Source: GCA-2705445 sp002705445 (GTDB lineage Bacteria; Pseudomonadota; Gammaproteobacteria; Poriferisulfidales; GCA-002705445). Taken from it: a stretch of DNA of 64,000 bases. The stretch is taken from NCBI GenBank assembly GCA_045561235.1, contig JBJKYB010000002.1, positions 62,001-126,000 of the forward strand, given 5' to 3'. Below, piece after piece: positions 15,936-25,155 of the stretch. The position numbers were made by a program, and so were the translations under genes. The notes below the pieces were generated by a model. The model saw only the letters and a list, made by a program, of their open reading frames with translations. It made no database searches and was not told the origin of the DNA. Every line of letters starts with the position of its first letter. Within the stretch, counting starts at the first letter, position 1.

Positions 15936-16734
15936 CTTTAATTATTTCAACCTCGTTAATATTATATAAATGTATTTTATCATCGTGAGAGCAACATAAT
16001 TGGCCTAAATTGTTTATGCCCATCAATTTTGTTTTTATTTTCTTATTGCCGACTTTTATAGTTTTCAGTCTATTATAATTATAATCTATATTATTCCAAT
16101 CTTCAGAAAGTTTTTGGTAGTCACAATGTTGAAATTCAGATAAAGATTCTATTACCGCATTTAAAAGAATTGCTGATATTTTATTTCTATTACAGTGATC
16201 TATATTTTTCAAAGATAAAAGATCTGCAATATTTTGATTTATATTTTTTTTATTATCTTTGGAAACTTTAATATTTATACCAACACCAACAACTAAAAAT
16301 ATTGTTGAGTCCTTTTTATAAACAATGTCTATCAATATTCCCCCTAATTTTGATCCTTCAAAAACGAGATCATTAGGCCATTTGCATTTAATTCCTAAAA
16401 AGCCATTGTTGGATAAATTTTCCACCAATTTAATAGCTATATGATAATTCAACATATAAGGAATTTTTAAGGCTTTATCGTAATTCCATGCAACAGAAAA
16501 ACAAACATTACTTTGTGCAGCAATCCATGATTTGTTTGATAGCCCTCTACCCTTGTATTGGTTTTCTGCAAAGCATGCATGTCCATTAGGGTAAATACAG
16601 TTTTTTTGCATCAAGACATTATTCGTAGAATCAACTTCTTCATATACCTGAATAACAGGAACAAGCATTTTTGATTCTAATGAGAGAGAATCACGTATAT
16701 AATATGGATTGAGTAAATCATCAGTATTTTTCAT
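15916..16734 (-). CDS. birA: Biotin-[acetyl-CoA carboxylase] ligase
   Basis: BirA makes biotinyl-AMP and attaches biotin to the carboxyl-carrier protein AccB. The catalytic domain has VDSTNNVLM, GRGLSNKSW (a divergent form of GRGRxGRxW), KWPNDL and KLGGILID, followed by a small C-terminal SH3-like domain. There is no N-terminal DNA-binding domain, so it is probably not a repressor. With the ATG at 16734 (272 residues) its start codon overlaps that of the divergent glnS by two bases. An internal Met at 16680 is the other option. Confidence 0.92.
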   Translation of the reverse strand: MKNTDDLLNPYYIRDSLSLESKMLVPVIQVYEEVDSTNNVLMQKNCIYPNGHACFAENQYKGRGLSNKSWIAAQSNVCFSVAWNYDKALKIPYMLNYHIAIKLVENLSNNGFLGIKCKWPNDLVFEGSKLGGILIDIVYKKDSTIFLVVGVGINIKVSKDNKKNINQNIADLLSLKNIDHCNRNKISAILLNAVIESLSEFQHCDYQKLSEDWNNIDYNYNRLKTIKVGNKKIKTKLMGINNLGQLCCSHDDKIHLYNINEVEIIKDEFLRN

Positions 16735-18385
16735 GGAAAAACCTACAGCTAAAAATTTTATTACCAATATAATTGATAATGATAATAACACTAATAAATT
16801 TGGTGGGCGAGTAAACACTCGATTTCCACCTGAGCCAAATGGGTATCTTCATATAGGTCATGCTAAATCAATTTGTTTAAATTTTGAAATTGCCAAAAGC
16901 TACGGTGGTAAATGTAATTTAAGATTTGATGATACAAATCCAGAAAAAGAAAATATAGAATATATTGATTCAATAAAAAATGATATTAAATGGCTCGGAT
17001 ATAAATGGGACTCGATACATTATGCCTCAGACTATTTTGAACAACTCTATACATTCGCACAAATGCTAATTAAGAATAACTATGCTTATGTTGATTCTTC
17101 TTCCCCAGAAATAATAAAAAAAGAAAGAGGAACACTTACAGAGCCAGGAATAAAAAGTAAAGATAGAGAAAGATTGCCTGATGAAAGTTTAAAAATATTT
17201 GAACAAATGAAACAAGGAAAATTCGATGATGGTGAATATGTTTTAAGGCTAAAAATAGACATGTCCTCACCAAATATCAATATGAGAGATCCAGTGATAT
17301 ATAGAATAAAAAAAGTCGAGCACCACAGGACAAAAGATGAATGGTGTATTTATCCAATGTACGATTTCACACATTGTATTTCCGATGCAATTGAAAATAT
17401 CACACATTCTCTATGCACTTTAGAATTCGAAGATCACAGAGATCTATATGAATGGGTGATTGAGAAAATTAATCATGAAAATAAGCCGCAACAAATTGAA
17501 TTTGCTAGATTAGCTTTAGAACATAATCTCATGAGTAAAAGAAAATTAAATGAACTTGTCGAAAAAAAATATGTCGAAGGTTGGGATGATCCGAGAATGC
17601 CAACGTTATCAGGTATGAAACGAAGAGGTTATACACCTAATGCAATTAAAGATTTCTGTAATCGAATAGGAATTACAAAAAAAAATAGCGCAATTGAAAT
17701 GGGTGTTTTAGAAAATACTATTAGAGAAGAGCTAAATCTTACTGCGAAAAGAGTTATGGGTGTTTTAGATCCTATAAAAGTAACATTAGTCAATTATCCA
17801 AAAGATGAAAGAGAAATAATAAAAGCAGCATACAATCCAAATGATATTAACTCTGGAGAAAGAAATATTAGTATCTCAAGAAATATCTTTATTGATAAAA
17901 ACGATTTTATGGAATTCCCAGAAAAAAAATATTTTAGACTTGCGCCCGGAAAAGAAGTAAGACTAAGACATGCATTTAATATCACATGTGAAAAATTAAT
18001 TAAGGATAATAACGGCGAGATACTCGAATTAGAATGCACTTACGATCCAATTAGTAGAGACATGAGCAAAGGAAATAAAGTAAAAGGGATGATACATTGG
18101 GTTGATGCCAATAATTGTATAGATGCGCAGATTAATGTGTATGATAGACTTTTTTTAGATTCTGATCCAACGAGTGTAGACGATTTTAACGAGAATTCTT
18201 TAATGGTTAAAAAAGGTTCAAAATTAGAGAAGAATATTGACTTAAATAATAATGATGAAAGATATCAATTTGAGAGGGTTGGATACTTTATAAAAGATAG
18301 TAAATCTTCAAACGATAAGATTAGTTATAATAAGATTGTCTCTTTGAAAGATTCTTGGAAAAAAATAAACAAAAAAGGAATTTAA
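16733..18385 (+). CDS. glnS: Glutaminyl-tRNA synthetase
   Basis: A class I synthetase charging tRNA-Gln. The HIGH-type motif lies in RFPPEPNGYLHIGHAKS near residues 33-49, and the KMSKS-type motif is LMSKRKL. The start at 16733 (MEKPTAKNFITNIID) matches the E. coli N-terminus; an upstream ATG at 16709 would add eight residues. Length of 550 is normal. Its presence means this organism charges Gln directly rather than by transamidation. The stop abuts the next ATG. Confidence 0.97.
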   Translation: MEKPTAKNFITNIIDNDNNTNKFGGRVNTRFPPEPNGYLHIGHAKSICLNFEIAKSYGGKCNLRFDDTNPEKENIEYIDSIKNDIKWLGYKWDSIHYASDYFEQLYTFAQMLIKNNYAYVDSSSPEIIKKERGTLTEPGIKSKDRERLPDESLKIFEQMKQGKFDDGEYVLRLKIDMSSPNINMRDPVIYRIKKVEHHRTKDEWCIYPMYDFTHCISDAIENITHSLCTLEFEDHRDLYEWVIEKINHENKPQQIEFARLALEHNLMSKRKLNELVEKKYVEGWDDPRMPTLSGMKRRGYTPNAIKDFCNRIGITKKNSAIEMGVLENTIREELNLTAKRVMGVLDPIKVTLVNYPKDEREIIKAAYNPNDINSGERNISISRNIFIDKNDFMEFPEKKYFRLAPGKEVRLRHAFNITCEKLIKDNNGEILELECTYDPISRDMSKGNKVKGMIHWVDANNCIDAQINVYDRLFLDSDPTSVDDFNENSLMVKKGSKLEKNIDLNNNDERYQFERVGYFIKDSKSSNDKISYNKIVSLKDSWKKINKKGI

Positions 18386-18751
18386 ATGAAAATAATTAGA
18401 TGGGTTTTAGGAAGAATTATTTTAATTTTGGACTTCGCGACTAGGCCAAAAAAAATGAATAGAGATGCCGATGAACAAAAAAAATTAGACACACTTCTAA
18501 AGAATCATAGTATGTATCAATTTCATACCTGCCCTTTTTGTGTGAAAGTAAGAAGATATTTAAGAAAAAATTCATTAAATATTGAAATTAGAGATGCTAG
18601 AAATGATTTAAAGTATCGTGAGGAATTGAAGGAGTTCGGCGGAAAGATTCAAGTACCATGCTTACGCATAGAAAAATCTCAGGATGATATCAAATGGCTT
18701 TATGAGTCTGATGATATTATTAGCTATTTTGATAAGATGCTTCAATCTTAA
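18386..18751 (+). CDS. Membrane-anchored glutaredoxin-like protein
   Basis: A 121-residue protein with an N-terminal hydrophobic segment (about 3-18) followed by a thioredoxin-fold glutaredoxin domain. The redox motif CPFC sits at about 49-52 (FHTCPFCVKVRRYLRKN) and a cis-proline is present in IQVPCLRI. It probably reduces disulfides or glutathione mixed disulfides, but partners are unknown. It begins immediately after the glnS stop codon, so it is co-transcribed. Similar genes are common in gammaproteobacteria. Confidence 0.82.
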   Translation: MKIIRWVLGRIILILDFATRPKKMNRDADEQKKLDTLLKNHSMYQFHTCPFCVKVRRYLRKNSLNIEIRDARNDLKYREELKEFGGKIQVPCLRIEKSQDDIKWLYESDDIISYFDKMLQS

Positions 18752-18814
18752 GAACTAGACATATAAATTAAAGATATGTAATCTAATTGAAATCTTAAAC
18801 ATACAGGAGCTATT

Positions 18815-19096
18815 ATGACGCAGGCAACAGCAAGACATATATTAGTTGAGACAGAAGAACAATGCCTTAGCTTAAAAAAAGAAATTGAAGATGGGCTTGA
18901 TTTTGCAGAAGCTGCAAAAATAAACTCCTCTTGCCCATCAGGCGGGAATGGTGGTGATCTTGGTTCATTTAGTCCAGGGCAAATGGTAAAAGAGTTTAAT
19001 GATGTAGTTTTTACTGGAGAACTTAATAAAGTTCATGGGCCTGTTCAAACTCAATTTGGCTATCATTTGATTGAAATAACAAGCAGAGAAGATTAG
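18815..19096 (+). CDS. ppiC: Parvulin-type peptidyl-prolyl isomerase
   Basis: A minimal cytoplasmic parvulin of 93 residues that accelerates proline isomerisation. It opens with ATARHILVETEEQC and has SSCPSGGNGGDLGSF plus the closing VQTQFGYHLIEI, all diagnostic of the PpiC rotamase domain. It lacks a signal peptide. AGGAG lies just upstream of the start at 18815. It runs into the convergent SH3 gene with only two bases between stops. Confidence 0.94.
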   Translation: MTQATARHILVETEEQCLSLKKEIEDGLDFAEAAKINSSCPSGGNGGDLGSFSPGQMVKEFNDVVFTGELNKVHGPVQTQFGYHLIEITSRED

Positions 19097-19098
19097 TT

Positions 19099-19821
19099 TT
19101 AATATTTTTTATAAATACCTGTAAAAATATCAATATCTGATTCCACAAATATCTCATTTTCATCAAATAAAAATATTTTTATGCCATCCTTTATAATTTT
19201 TTCTCTAGATAAAATATTATTCTGAAAGGTGTAATTTATTTCACTAAATCCATTTAGGTAATGCCATGCATAACCTTGTAAAATATATGCATTATCGTTT
19301 TGCTTCTTAAATACAAGTTCAATATTTTTTTGTGGGTCAACCTTATTTTTTCTCCAATCCACAGAGTCAATATGTCTGTATCTTATAAATTTTTTATTTA
19401 TTTTTTTTTCCACTGAAATAAAGTCAGAAAAAATGAAACCTTCAATGTCTCCATGAGATACTAAGTACCATTTTCCAAATCTATAATTATTTACAATCTC
19501 AACTTTATCGGAGTTCAAAAGCCTCAATCGAACACTAACGTTGGGCTTAAGAAAAAAAACTTTTTTTATTAAAACTTTATCATTTTTTTTAATTTTCTTT
19601 AATACTTCGCTATTTTTTGAGCTTATTAATGGGATATCTCTTAAATTTATATTATTTTTATTAACGATACCGTGCGAATTAACTTCTTGATGATATGTAA
19701 TCATATCTTTTGGTATATTTTCAAAGCAACTTTCATATATATTTTTACAGTTATATAAGTTTGCATGCGAGGTTAAGGTTACTAAGAACAATGTCAGAAC
19801 CATTATGAGCAATCTAATCAT
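19099..19821 (-). CDS. Exported protein with bacterial SH3 domain
   Basis: A 240-residue secreted protein. The first 20 residues form a clear signal peptide ending TSHA. Residues of about 50-140 resemble a bacterial SH3 domain: NINLRDIPLISS, LLNSDKVEI and GKWYLVSHGDIEGFIFSDFI. Such domains often bind peptidoglycan. The C-terminal 100 residues are beta-rich with no family I recognise. The gene overlaps gloB by 8 bases and shares its strand, but a functional link is not obvious. Confidence 0.7.
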   Translation of the reverse strand: MIRLLIMVLTLFLVTLTSHANLYNCKNIYESCFENIPKDMITYHQEVNSHGIVNKNNINLRDIPLISSKNSEVLKKIKKNDKVLIKKVFFLKPNVSVRLRLLNSDKVEIVNNYRFGKWYLVSHGDIEGFIFSDFISVEKKINKKFIRYRHIDSVDWRKNKVDPQKNIELVFKKQNDNAYILQGYAWHYLNGFSEINYTFQNNILSREKIIKDGIKIFLFDENEIFVESDIDIFTGIYKKY

Positions 19822-20587
19822 ATTCGATATCTTTCCATTGTCTAGTATATTTAAAAACTTCAGATTCTTTATTTAGTTTAAGATTAAAGTGATTTTCAAC
19901 TGAACTTATAACGTCCTTATGATCAAATCTTAAAAAAGGATTAATTTTTAACTCATTTTCTAATACTGATGGAACAGAATACCCACCTTCTTTTAAAATT
20001 TTTTTAACCTCTTTCTCTCTTGCAATTAGATCTTGATTATTAGGATCTAACAGTTTAGCAAAACCAATATTATCCAAAGTGTATTCATGGGCACAATAAA
20101 TTAAGGTTTCTTTTGGTAGTTTTTTTATTTTTGTTAGAGCTTTATGCATATCCTCATGCGTACCTTCAAATAATCTGCCACACCCACATGAAAACAAGGT
20201 ATCCCCACAAAAAAGTTTTTTATCAAAGTAATAAGCAATATGGCTATTTGTATGTCCTCTAACGTCTAGCACTCTAAACTCCTCATTAAGTGAGTCTAAT
20301 TTTATTATATCTTCACCCTTAACGATGTTATTCGTAGGGATTCTAGAATCCAAAGGGCCAAAAATATTTACCTTGGGAAATACATTTTTTAAATTAGATA
20401 TTCCACCAATATGATCATTATGATGATGAGTAATTAAGATGTCTGTTAATTCTAAATTATTATCCATCAGGGATTTTATTACTGGAGCGCTATCACCTGG
20501 ATCAACAACAACTGCGCTTTTATTATTATCTTCGAACATCAGCCAAAAATAATTATCTGTAAATGCTGGAATTTGAATAATATTCAT
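19814..20587 (-). CDS. gloB: Hydroxyacylglutathione hydrolase (glyoxalase II)
   Basis: GloB hydrolyses S-lactoylglutathione, the second step of methylglyoxal detoxification; related enzymes also hydrolyse other glutathione thioesters. The metallo-beta-lactamase motif THHHNDHIGG lies near 53-62, with further metal ligands in RGHTNSHIAYY, FCGDTLFSCGCGRLFEG and YCAHEYT. The C-terminal substrate-binding domain is present. Length of 257 is standard. Confidence 0.95.
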   Translation of the reverse strand: MNIIQIPAFTDNYFWLMFEDNNKSAVVVDPGDSAPVIKSLMDNNLELTDILITHHHNDHIGGISNLKNVFPKVNIFGPLDSRIPTNNIVKGEDIIKLDSLNEEFRVLDVRGHTNSHIAYYFDKKLFCGDTLFSCGCGRLFEGTHEDMHKALTKIKKLPKETLIYCAHEYTLDNIGFAKLLDPNNQDLIAREKEVKKILKEGGYSVPSVLENELKINPFLRFDHKDVISSVENHFNLKLNKESEVFKYTRQWKDIEYD

Positions 20588-20659
20588 AATTTTTATTTTA
20601 CTTTGATATTAATTCTTATTATAAAGGGCGAATCTTAAAAAACTATATAAATATAAATA

Positions 20660-21088
20660 CTAATACTTTTTATAAAGGGATTTTAAATTTGAATCAATTT
20701 TTTCATATAATTGATTAATGCTTAACATTAATTTCTTGTTATCTTTTTCTCCAACAGGATCAGCTAACCCCCAATGAATCATATCCATTTTGTTTGGCCA
20801 AATTGGACATACTTCTTTTGCTGCGCTATCGCAAACTGTTATCAAGATATCAATTTTAGGATATTCTTTTTCTAAAAAAACATCCCAGCTTTTAGAATGC
20901 AATTTTTCAACTGGATAACCAAGTTCCTTACAAAAGGTAAGCACGCCCTGGTTTATTTTTCCAGAGGGTTGTGAGCCAGCAGAAAAGCCATTAAATTTAT
21001 CACCATAGAAGGTATTTGTAATAACTTCACTCAATATTGATCTTGCTGAGTTACCAGTACATAAAAATAAAATATTTTTTTTATCCAT
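20660..21088 (-). CDS. arsC: Arsenate reductase / low-molecular-weight phosphatase family
   Basis: A 142-residue protein of the LMW tyrosine phosphatase fold. The P-loop is CTGNSARS (Cys10 to Ser17), and DPVGE near 110-114 provides the general acid. The length and the ITVCDSAAKEVCPIWP segment with two further cysteines fit thioredoxin-coupled arsenate reductases. It lies 7 bases after ppx in the polyphosphate cluster. A phosphate-linked role or detoxification of arsenate entering through phosphate transport are both possible. Confidence 0.85.
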   Translation of the reverse strand: MDKKNILFLCTGNSARSILSEVITNTFYGDKFNGFSAGSQPSGKINQGVLTFCKELGYPVEKLHSKSWDVFLEKEYPKIDILITVCDSAAKEVCPIWPNKMDMIHWGLADPVGEKDNKKLMLSINQLYEKIDSNLKSLYKKY

Positions 21089-21095
21089 TATTTAT

Positions 21096-22037
21096 TTATA
21101 TATTTTTATTCTGAAAAAGATTATACAGGACACCTTCTCGAAGTGCTCCATTTGCTTTAGCTATAGTATTAATTTCTAAAATTATCGTTATTGTTTGTAA
21201 AATTGATAATCCTGATAACATTATGTTTAGTCTATTTATATCTATGGTGTTTTTTAATAATTTTTTTTCCTTATCATAAAGGTTTTCATAATTTATCAAA
21301 ACATGTCTTAAATAATCTAAGTCCTCTAAGGAATATGTATTTTCAGTCTTATATCCAAAGGAGTCTAGAGCTCGCATAACTGCTTTTACTGTTCCCGAAG
21401 TACCAAAAGCGAAAAAATTTTCTGATTTTTTTGAGTCTATATTATCCCTCTTTAATTCGTACAATTCAGAAAAAACATCGCTTAAATATATTATTGATTC
21501 ATACCAGTCTTTAATGGAGCCGCTAGTTAGAAAAAATTTATCGTTTAAAGTTAAACTACCAATATTAAAGCTTAGGATTTTATTTATTAAACTATTTTTC
21601 ACAGAAATAATTTCAGTGCTAGATCCTCCAATATCTAAAATATAATAATTTTTTGGTAAAATGTTAGTTGTATTTACTACTCCATCATAAATTAATTTAC
21701 CCTCTTGATCTGAGGATATAACTTCAATAGATGAACCTAAAGTATTTTCCATATCTTCTAAAAAATCATTATCATTAATATTTCTTAATGAATTAGTACC
21801 TATCACCTTTAAATAATTTGGTGGATCTTTTTTTATAATTTCAGATATTCGTGATAAGGCCTCAATTGACTTTTTTCGATACTTATTTTTAACTTCTCCG
21901 GAACTTTTTGTAGCTAAACCAAACTTTACAAATTCTTTATGTTTAAAATTATTAACTATTTTTTGATCCTTAAATTCAACTATTTTTAAATGAAAACTAT
22001 TTGAACCAAGATCTAAGACTCCATATTTATTTGCCAT
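21096..22037 (-). CDS. ppx: Exopolyphosphatase, Ppx/GppA family
   Basis: Ppx/GppA enzymes release phosphate from polyphosphate ends or convert pppGpp to ppGpp. The two ASKHA phosphate motifs are DLGSNSFHLKI at the N-terminus and ILDIGGSSTEI near 131-141; FAFGTSGTVKAVMRA follows. I place the start at 22037 (MANKYGVLDLG), giving 313 residues, about the length of the two-domain form without the HD extension. It overlaps the ppk1 stop by 11 bases, so synthesis and breakdown enzymes are co-translated. Confidence 0.92.
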   Translation of the reverse strand: MANKYGVLDLGSNSFHLKIVEFKDQKIVNNFKHKEFVKFGLATKSSGEVKNKYRKKSIEALSRISEIIKKDPPNYLKVIGTNSLRNINDNDFLEDMENTLGSSIEVISSDQEGKLIYDGVVNTTNILPKNYYILDIGGSSTEIISVKNSLINKILSFNIGSLTLNDKFFLTSGSIKDWYESIIYLSDVFSELYELKRDNIDSKKSENFFAFGTSGTVKAVMRALDSFGYKTENTYSLEDLDYLRHVLINYENLYDKEKKLLKNTIDINRLNIMLSGLSILQTITIILEINTIAKANGALREGVLYNLFQNKNI

Positions 22038-24126
22038 CAAACTCTCCATGTAATTCACATAAATTTTCTTGTGAAAGATTTTTCTTGTTGCCTCTTCCCG
22101 CACGCTTTCTAAAATATCGCCCTTTTGAATCTAATCGCCATGCATTACCATTGTCTTTTAAAGGCAACTCAAAACACTCTGCAACTATTCTTTTTTTAAA
22201 AATATTTGACTCTATTGGAAACATGATTTCAACTCTATTATGAATATTTCTTGTCATCAAATCAGCACTTGAGAGATATAAATCTTTCGAGCCAGCATTA
22301 TGAAAATAATAAACTCTTGAATGCTCTAAAAATCTACCAATTATAGAATAAACTTTAATATTGTCTGATAAATTTTTGATCCCAGGCTTTAGCCTACATT
22401 CACCTCTTACAAATAAAATTATTTCTACACCAGCCTGGGATGCTTGGTATAGATTATCAATAATCTTTGGCTCTGTAAGCTGGTTTAGTTTTGCCATAAT
22501 CATTGAATTTTTGCCAGATTTTTTATTTCTAATCTCTTTTTTAATCGAAGAAATAATTCTTTTACCAATTTTAAAGGGCGCTACTATTATTTTTTTGTAT
22601 TCTAACTCTTTATTTGAGCCAGTTAATTGTATAAAATAATTTTGAATATCGTTTCCAATATCTATATCGCTGGTAATTAATCCATAATCTGTATACGTCT
22701 TTGCAGTTTTTTTATTATAGTTTCCTGTTGACAGATGGGTATACTTTATCAATTTTTTATTCTCTCTTCTTATAACTAATAATGCCTTCCCATGAGTTTT
22801 AAAACCTAAGATTCCATAAGTAACTTTAACGCCACTATTTTCAAGTAATTTAGAAATTTTTATATTATGTTCCTCGTCAAATTTAGCTTTTAATTCGACA
22901 ACAACTAAGACTTCTTTGCCTGATTGTGCAGCTTTACAAAGTAACTTTATAATTTCAGAATTTTTTTCAACCCTATATATAGTTTGTTTAATTGATACTA
23001 CTTTTGGATCACTTATAGCAGCCTTTAGGAAATTTATAATTGATGTAAATGAATCATATGGATGGTGATATAAATAATCATAATTAGAGATGGTTTTAAA
23101 GGCTTCTGCTGCTGCTGATGTCATTATATTTTTTTTATTTGGCAAGTATTTTCGGAATTTTAAATCCTCTCTTTCAATAACATCATAAATTGTTTGAAGC
23201 CGCATTAAATTTACAGGACCATTAACTTTATAAACATCATTATCATTTAGAAAAAATTGTTTTTTTAAGAATCTAATAATATCATTCGGACAATCATTTA
23301 CTACTTCTAACCTTATGGCCTCATTATAAATTCTATCTGGAAGTATTTTTGATAAAGAATCTTTAACATTTTGTAAATCTTCGTCATCAAACACCAAGTT
23401 ACTATTCATTGTTACTCTAAATTGGTGACAACCTCGAACTTTTAAACCTGGAAATAATAAATCAATATTTTCATGAATTATTGAAGAAAGAAAGATGAAT
23501 TTATTGGCTCCGTTAAATATATTTTTAGGCAACTCTATCTGTCTTGGTAATACTCTTGGGGCAGTAACAACAGCCATTTTTTTAACTTTTCCAAATGCGT
23601 CACTTCCAGTTAGTTTTACCATAAAATTTAAGCTTTTATTAGGAACTTTTGGAAATGGGTGACTGCCACTTAATTCAGGCGAGGTACTGTCAAGACCAAC
23701 TGGGTTTAATATAGGAAGAATATTTTCTATAAAATATTTTCTAAGCCATTTTTTTTGTTTTGAATTTAATTCTCTTCTTCTTAAAAATGCTATATTTTTT
23801 CTTCGCAAAGCAACAAAAACACTTCTTTGAAGGAGATTATATTGTTCTTTAAGAATTAAATTAGTCTTTTTTCTTATTTCTTTGTAAAGTAAATAATTAG
23901 GATTATTTTTTTCTTTGATGGAAGAATCTTTTAAGTCTATAATTTTTCTTAAATAGGCTACTTTTGTCTCAAAAAATTCATCTAAATTATTGCTAGCAAT
24001 ACACAAATATTTTAATCTTTCGAGTATCGGGACATTTTTGTCTGCAGCTTGTTTGACAACACGATGATTAAACTCAAGAAGACTTAATTCTCTTATAAAG
24101 AGGTTATTTTCTTTCATTACTTTCAA
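22027..24126 (-). CDS. ppk1: Polyphosphate kinase 1
   Basis: PPK1 reversibly builds polyphosphate from ATP. All four domains appear present in 699 residues: an N domain starting FIRELSLLEFNHRV, a head domain, and two phospholipase-D-like catalytic domains. The autophosphorylated His is in GFKTHGKALLVIRR, followed by YTHLSTGNYNKKTAKTYTDYG. The C2 domain includes RNIHNRVEIMFPIE. The gene is 17 bases after ppk2 and overlaps ppx. Confidence 0.97.
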   Translation of the reverse strand: MKVMKENNLFIRELSLLEFNHRVVKQAADKNVPILERLKYLCIASNNLDEFFETKVAYLRKIIDLKDSSIKEKNNPNYLLYKEIRKKTNLILKEQYNLLQRSVFVALRRKNIAFLRRRELNSKQKKWLRKYFIENILPILNPVGLDSTSPELSGSHPFPKVPNKSLNFMVKLTGSDAFGKVKKMAVVTAPRVLPRQIELPKNIFNGANKFIFLSSIIHENIDLLFPGLKVRGCHQFRVTMNSNLVFDDEDLQNVKDSLSKILPDRIYNEAIRLEVVNDCPNDIIRFLKKQFFLNDNDVYKVNGPVNLMRLQTIYDVIEREDLKFRKYLPNKKNIMTSAAAEAFKTISNYDYLYHHPYDSFTSIINFLKAAISDPKVVSIKQTIYRVEKNSEIIKLLCKAAQSGKEVLVVVELKAKFDEEHNIKISKLLENSGVKVTYGILGFKTHGKALLVIRRENKKLIKYTHLSTGNYNKKTAKTYTDYGLITSDIDIGNDIQNYFIQLTGSNKELEYKKIIVAPFKIGKRIISSIKKEIRNKKSGKNSMIMAKLNQLTEPKIIDNLYQASQAGVEIILFVRGECRLKPGIKNLSDNIKVYSIIGRFLEHSRVYYFHNAGSKDLYLSSADLMTRNIHNRVEIMFPIESNIFKKRIVAECFELPLKDNGNAWRLDSKGRYFRKRAGRGNKKNLSQENLCELHGEFDGK

Positions 24127-24143
24127 ATAAACAATGAAGCTTT

Positions 24144-24920
24144 TTAGTCTTCATAATAATCCTTAATAAATGTTTGGTCAGATATTGGCGGTCGGGCATA
24201 TCCAATATCGGATTGTCTTTCTGGTAAAGTGATTGACTCATATTTAATGTCATCATACGGTATCGAAGATAATAAATCTCTGATGGTATTTAATCTTGCT
24301 TTCTTTTTGTCGTCAGCTAAAACGACTCGCCAAGGTGATAATTTATTATCGGTATAATTAAACATATGATCCTTTGCTTGAGAATACTCAATCCATCTAG
24401 ATCTTGACTCCAAATCCATAGGACTTAGTTTCCACTGTTTTGTGGGATCTTTTATACGATTTTCAAAGCGACGTTCTTGTTCTTCATCGCTTACTGAAAA
24501 CCAATATTTAATAAGAATTATACCAGCCCTAATTAACATTTGTTCGAAAATTGGACAAGAGCGGAGAAACTCCTCATGCTCCTCATCAGTACAAAATCCC
24601 ATAACTTTTTCTACACCTGCCCTATTATACCAGCTACGATCAAACAGAACCATTTCCCCAGCTGCAGGTAGATGAGGCACATACCGCTGAAAATACCATT
24701 GAGATTTTTCTCTTTCTGTTGGAGTTCCAAGCGCAACTACTCTACACACTCTTGGATTTAATGGCTCAGTAATTCTTTTTATAACTCCTCCCTTGCCAGC
24801 TGCATCTCTTCCCTCAAAAAGTACAGCAACTTTCAAACCTTCTTTTTTTATCCATTCTTGAAGCTTCACAAGCTCAACTCTTAAGATTTTCAATTCTGAG
24901 TTATATTCTTTATTTTTCAA
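24144..24920 (-). CDS. ppk2: Polyphosphate kinase 2
   Basis: PPK2 enzymes use polyphosphate to phosphorylate nucleotides, or the reverse. The Walker A motif is FEGRDAAGKGG near 36-46. The lid-associated QWYFQRYVPHLPAAGE and Walker B-like FDRSWYNRAGVE follow. Length of 258 with a single domain fits the class that phosphorylates nucleoside diphosphates, though I cannot fix the class from sequence alone. It heads the minus-strand polyphosphate operon and is divergent from the plcP-like gene. Confidence 0.94.
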   Translation of the reverse strand: MKNKEYNSELKILRVELVKLQEWIKKEGLKVAVLFEGRDAAGKGGVIKRITEPLNPRVCRVVALGTPTEREKSQWYFQRYVPHLPAAGEMVLFDRSWYNRAGVEKVMGFCTDEEHEEFLRSCPIFEQMLIRAGIILIKYWFSVSDEEQERRFENRIKDPTKQWKLSPMDLESRSRWIEYSQAKDHMFNYTDNKLSPWRVVLADDKKKARLNTIRDLLSSIPYDDIKYESITLPERQSDIGYARPPISDQTFIKDYYED

Positions 24921-25071
24921 TTTTTTTTACTATTTATGGAATTTACTTAATTATTATTGATACATATTAAAAACTGATGCAAATTCAATGCCATATAGAA
25001 TATATATAAAGTATTAATAGTTATATGAACATACAAGGTTAATATTACAAAATAATGAAATTATTAATTCT

Positions 25072-25100
25072 TTAACAATAGTGAAATAAAATTTTAAAAT
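25072..25100 (+). promoter_or_regulatory. Probable promoter of the plcP-agt-ugd operon
   Basis: TTAACA (25072-25077) and TAAAAT (25095-25100), each five of six to consensus, are spaced by 17 bases. They lie in the 235-base divergent spacer between ppk2 and the plcP-like gene, giving a leader of about 50 bases. I looked for a Pho box (paired TGTCA-like repeats) and did not see a convincing one. The remainder of the spacer is AT-rich with no other clear feature. Confidence 0.6.
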
Positions 25101-25155
25101 AAATTTAATAAAACTATCAAATTTCCTTAATATTTCGCAATTAATATGTTGAAAC

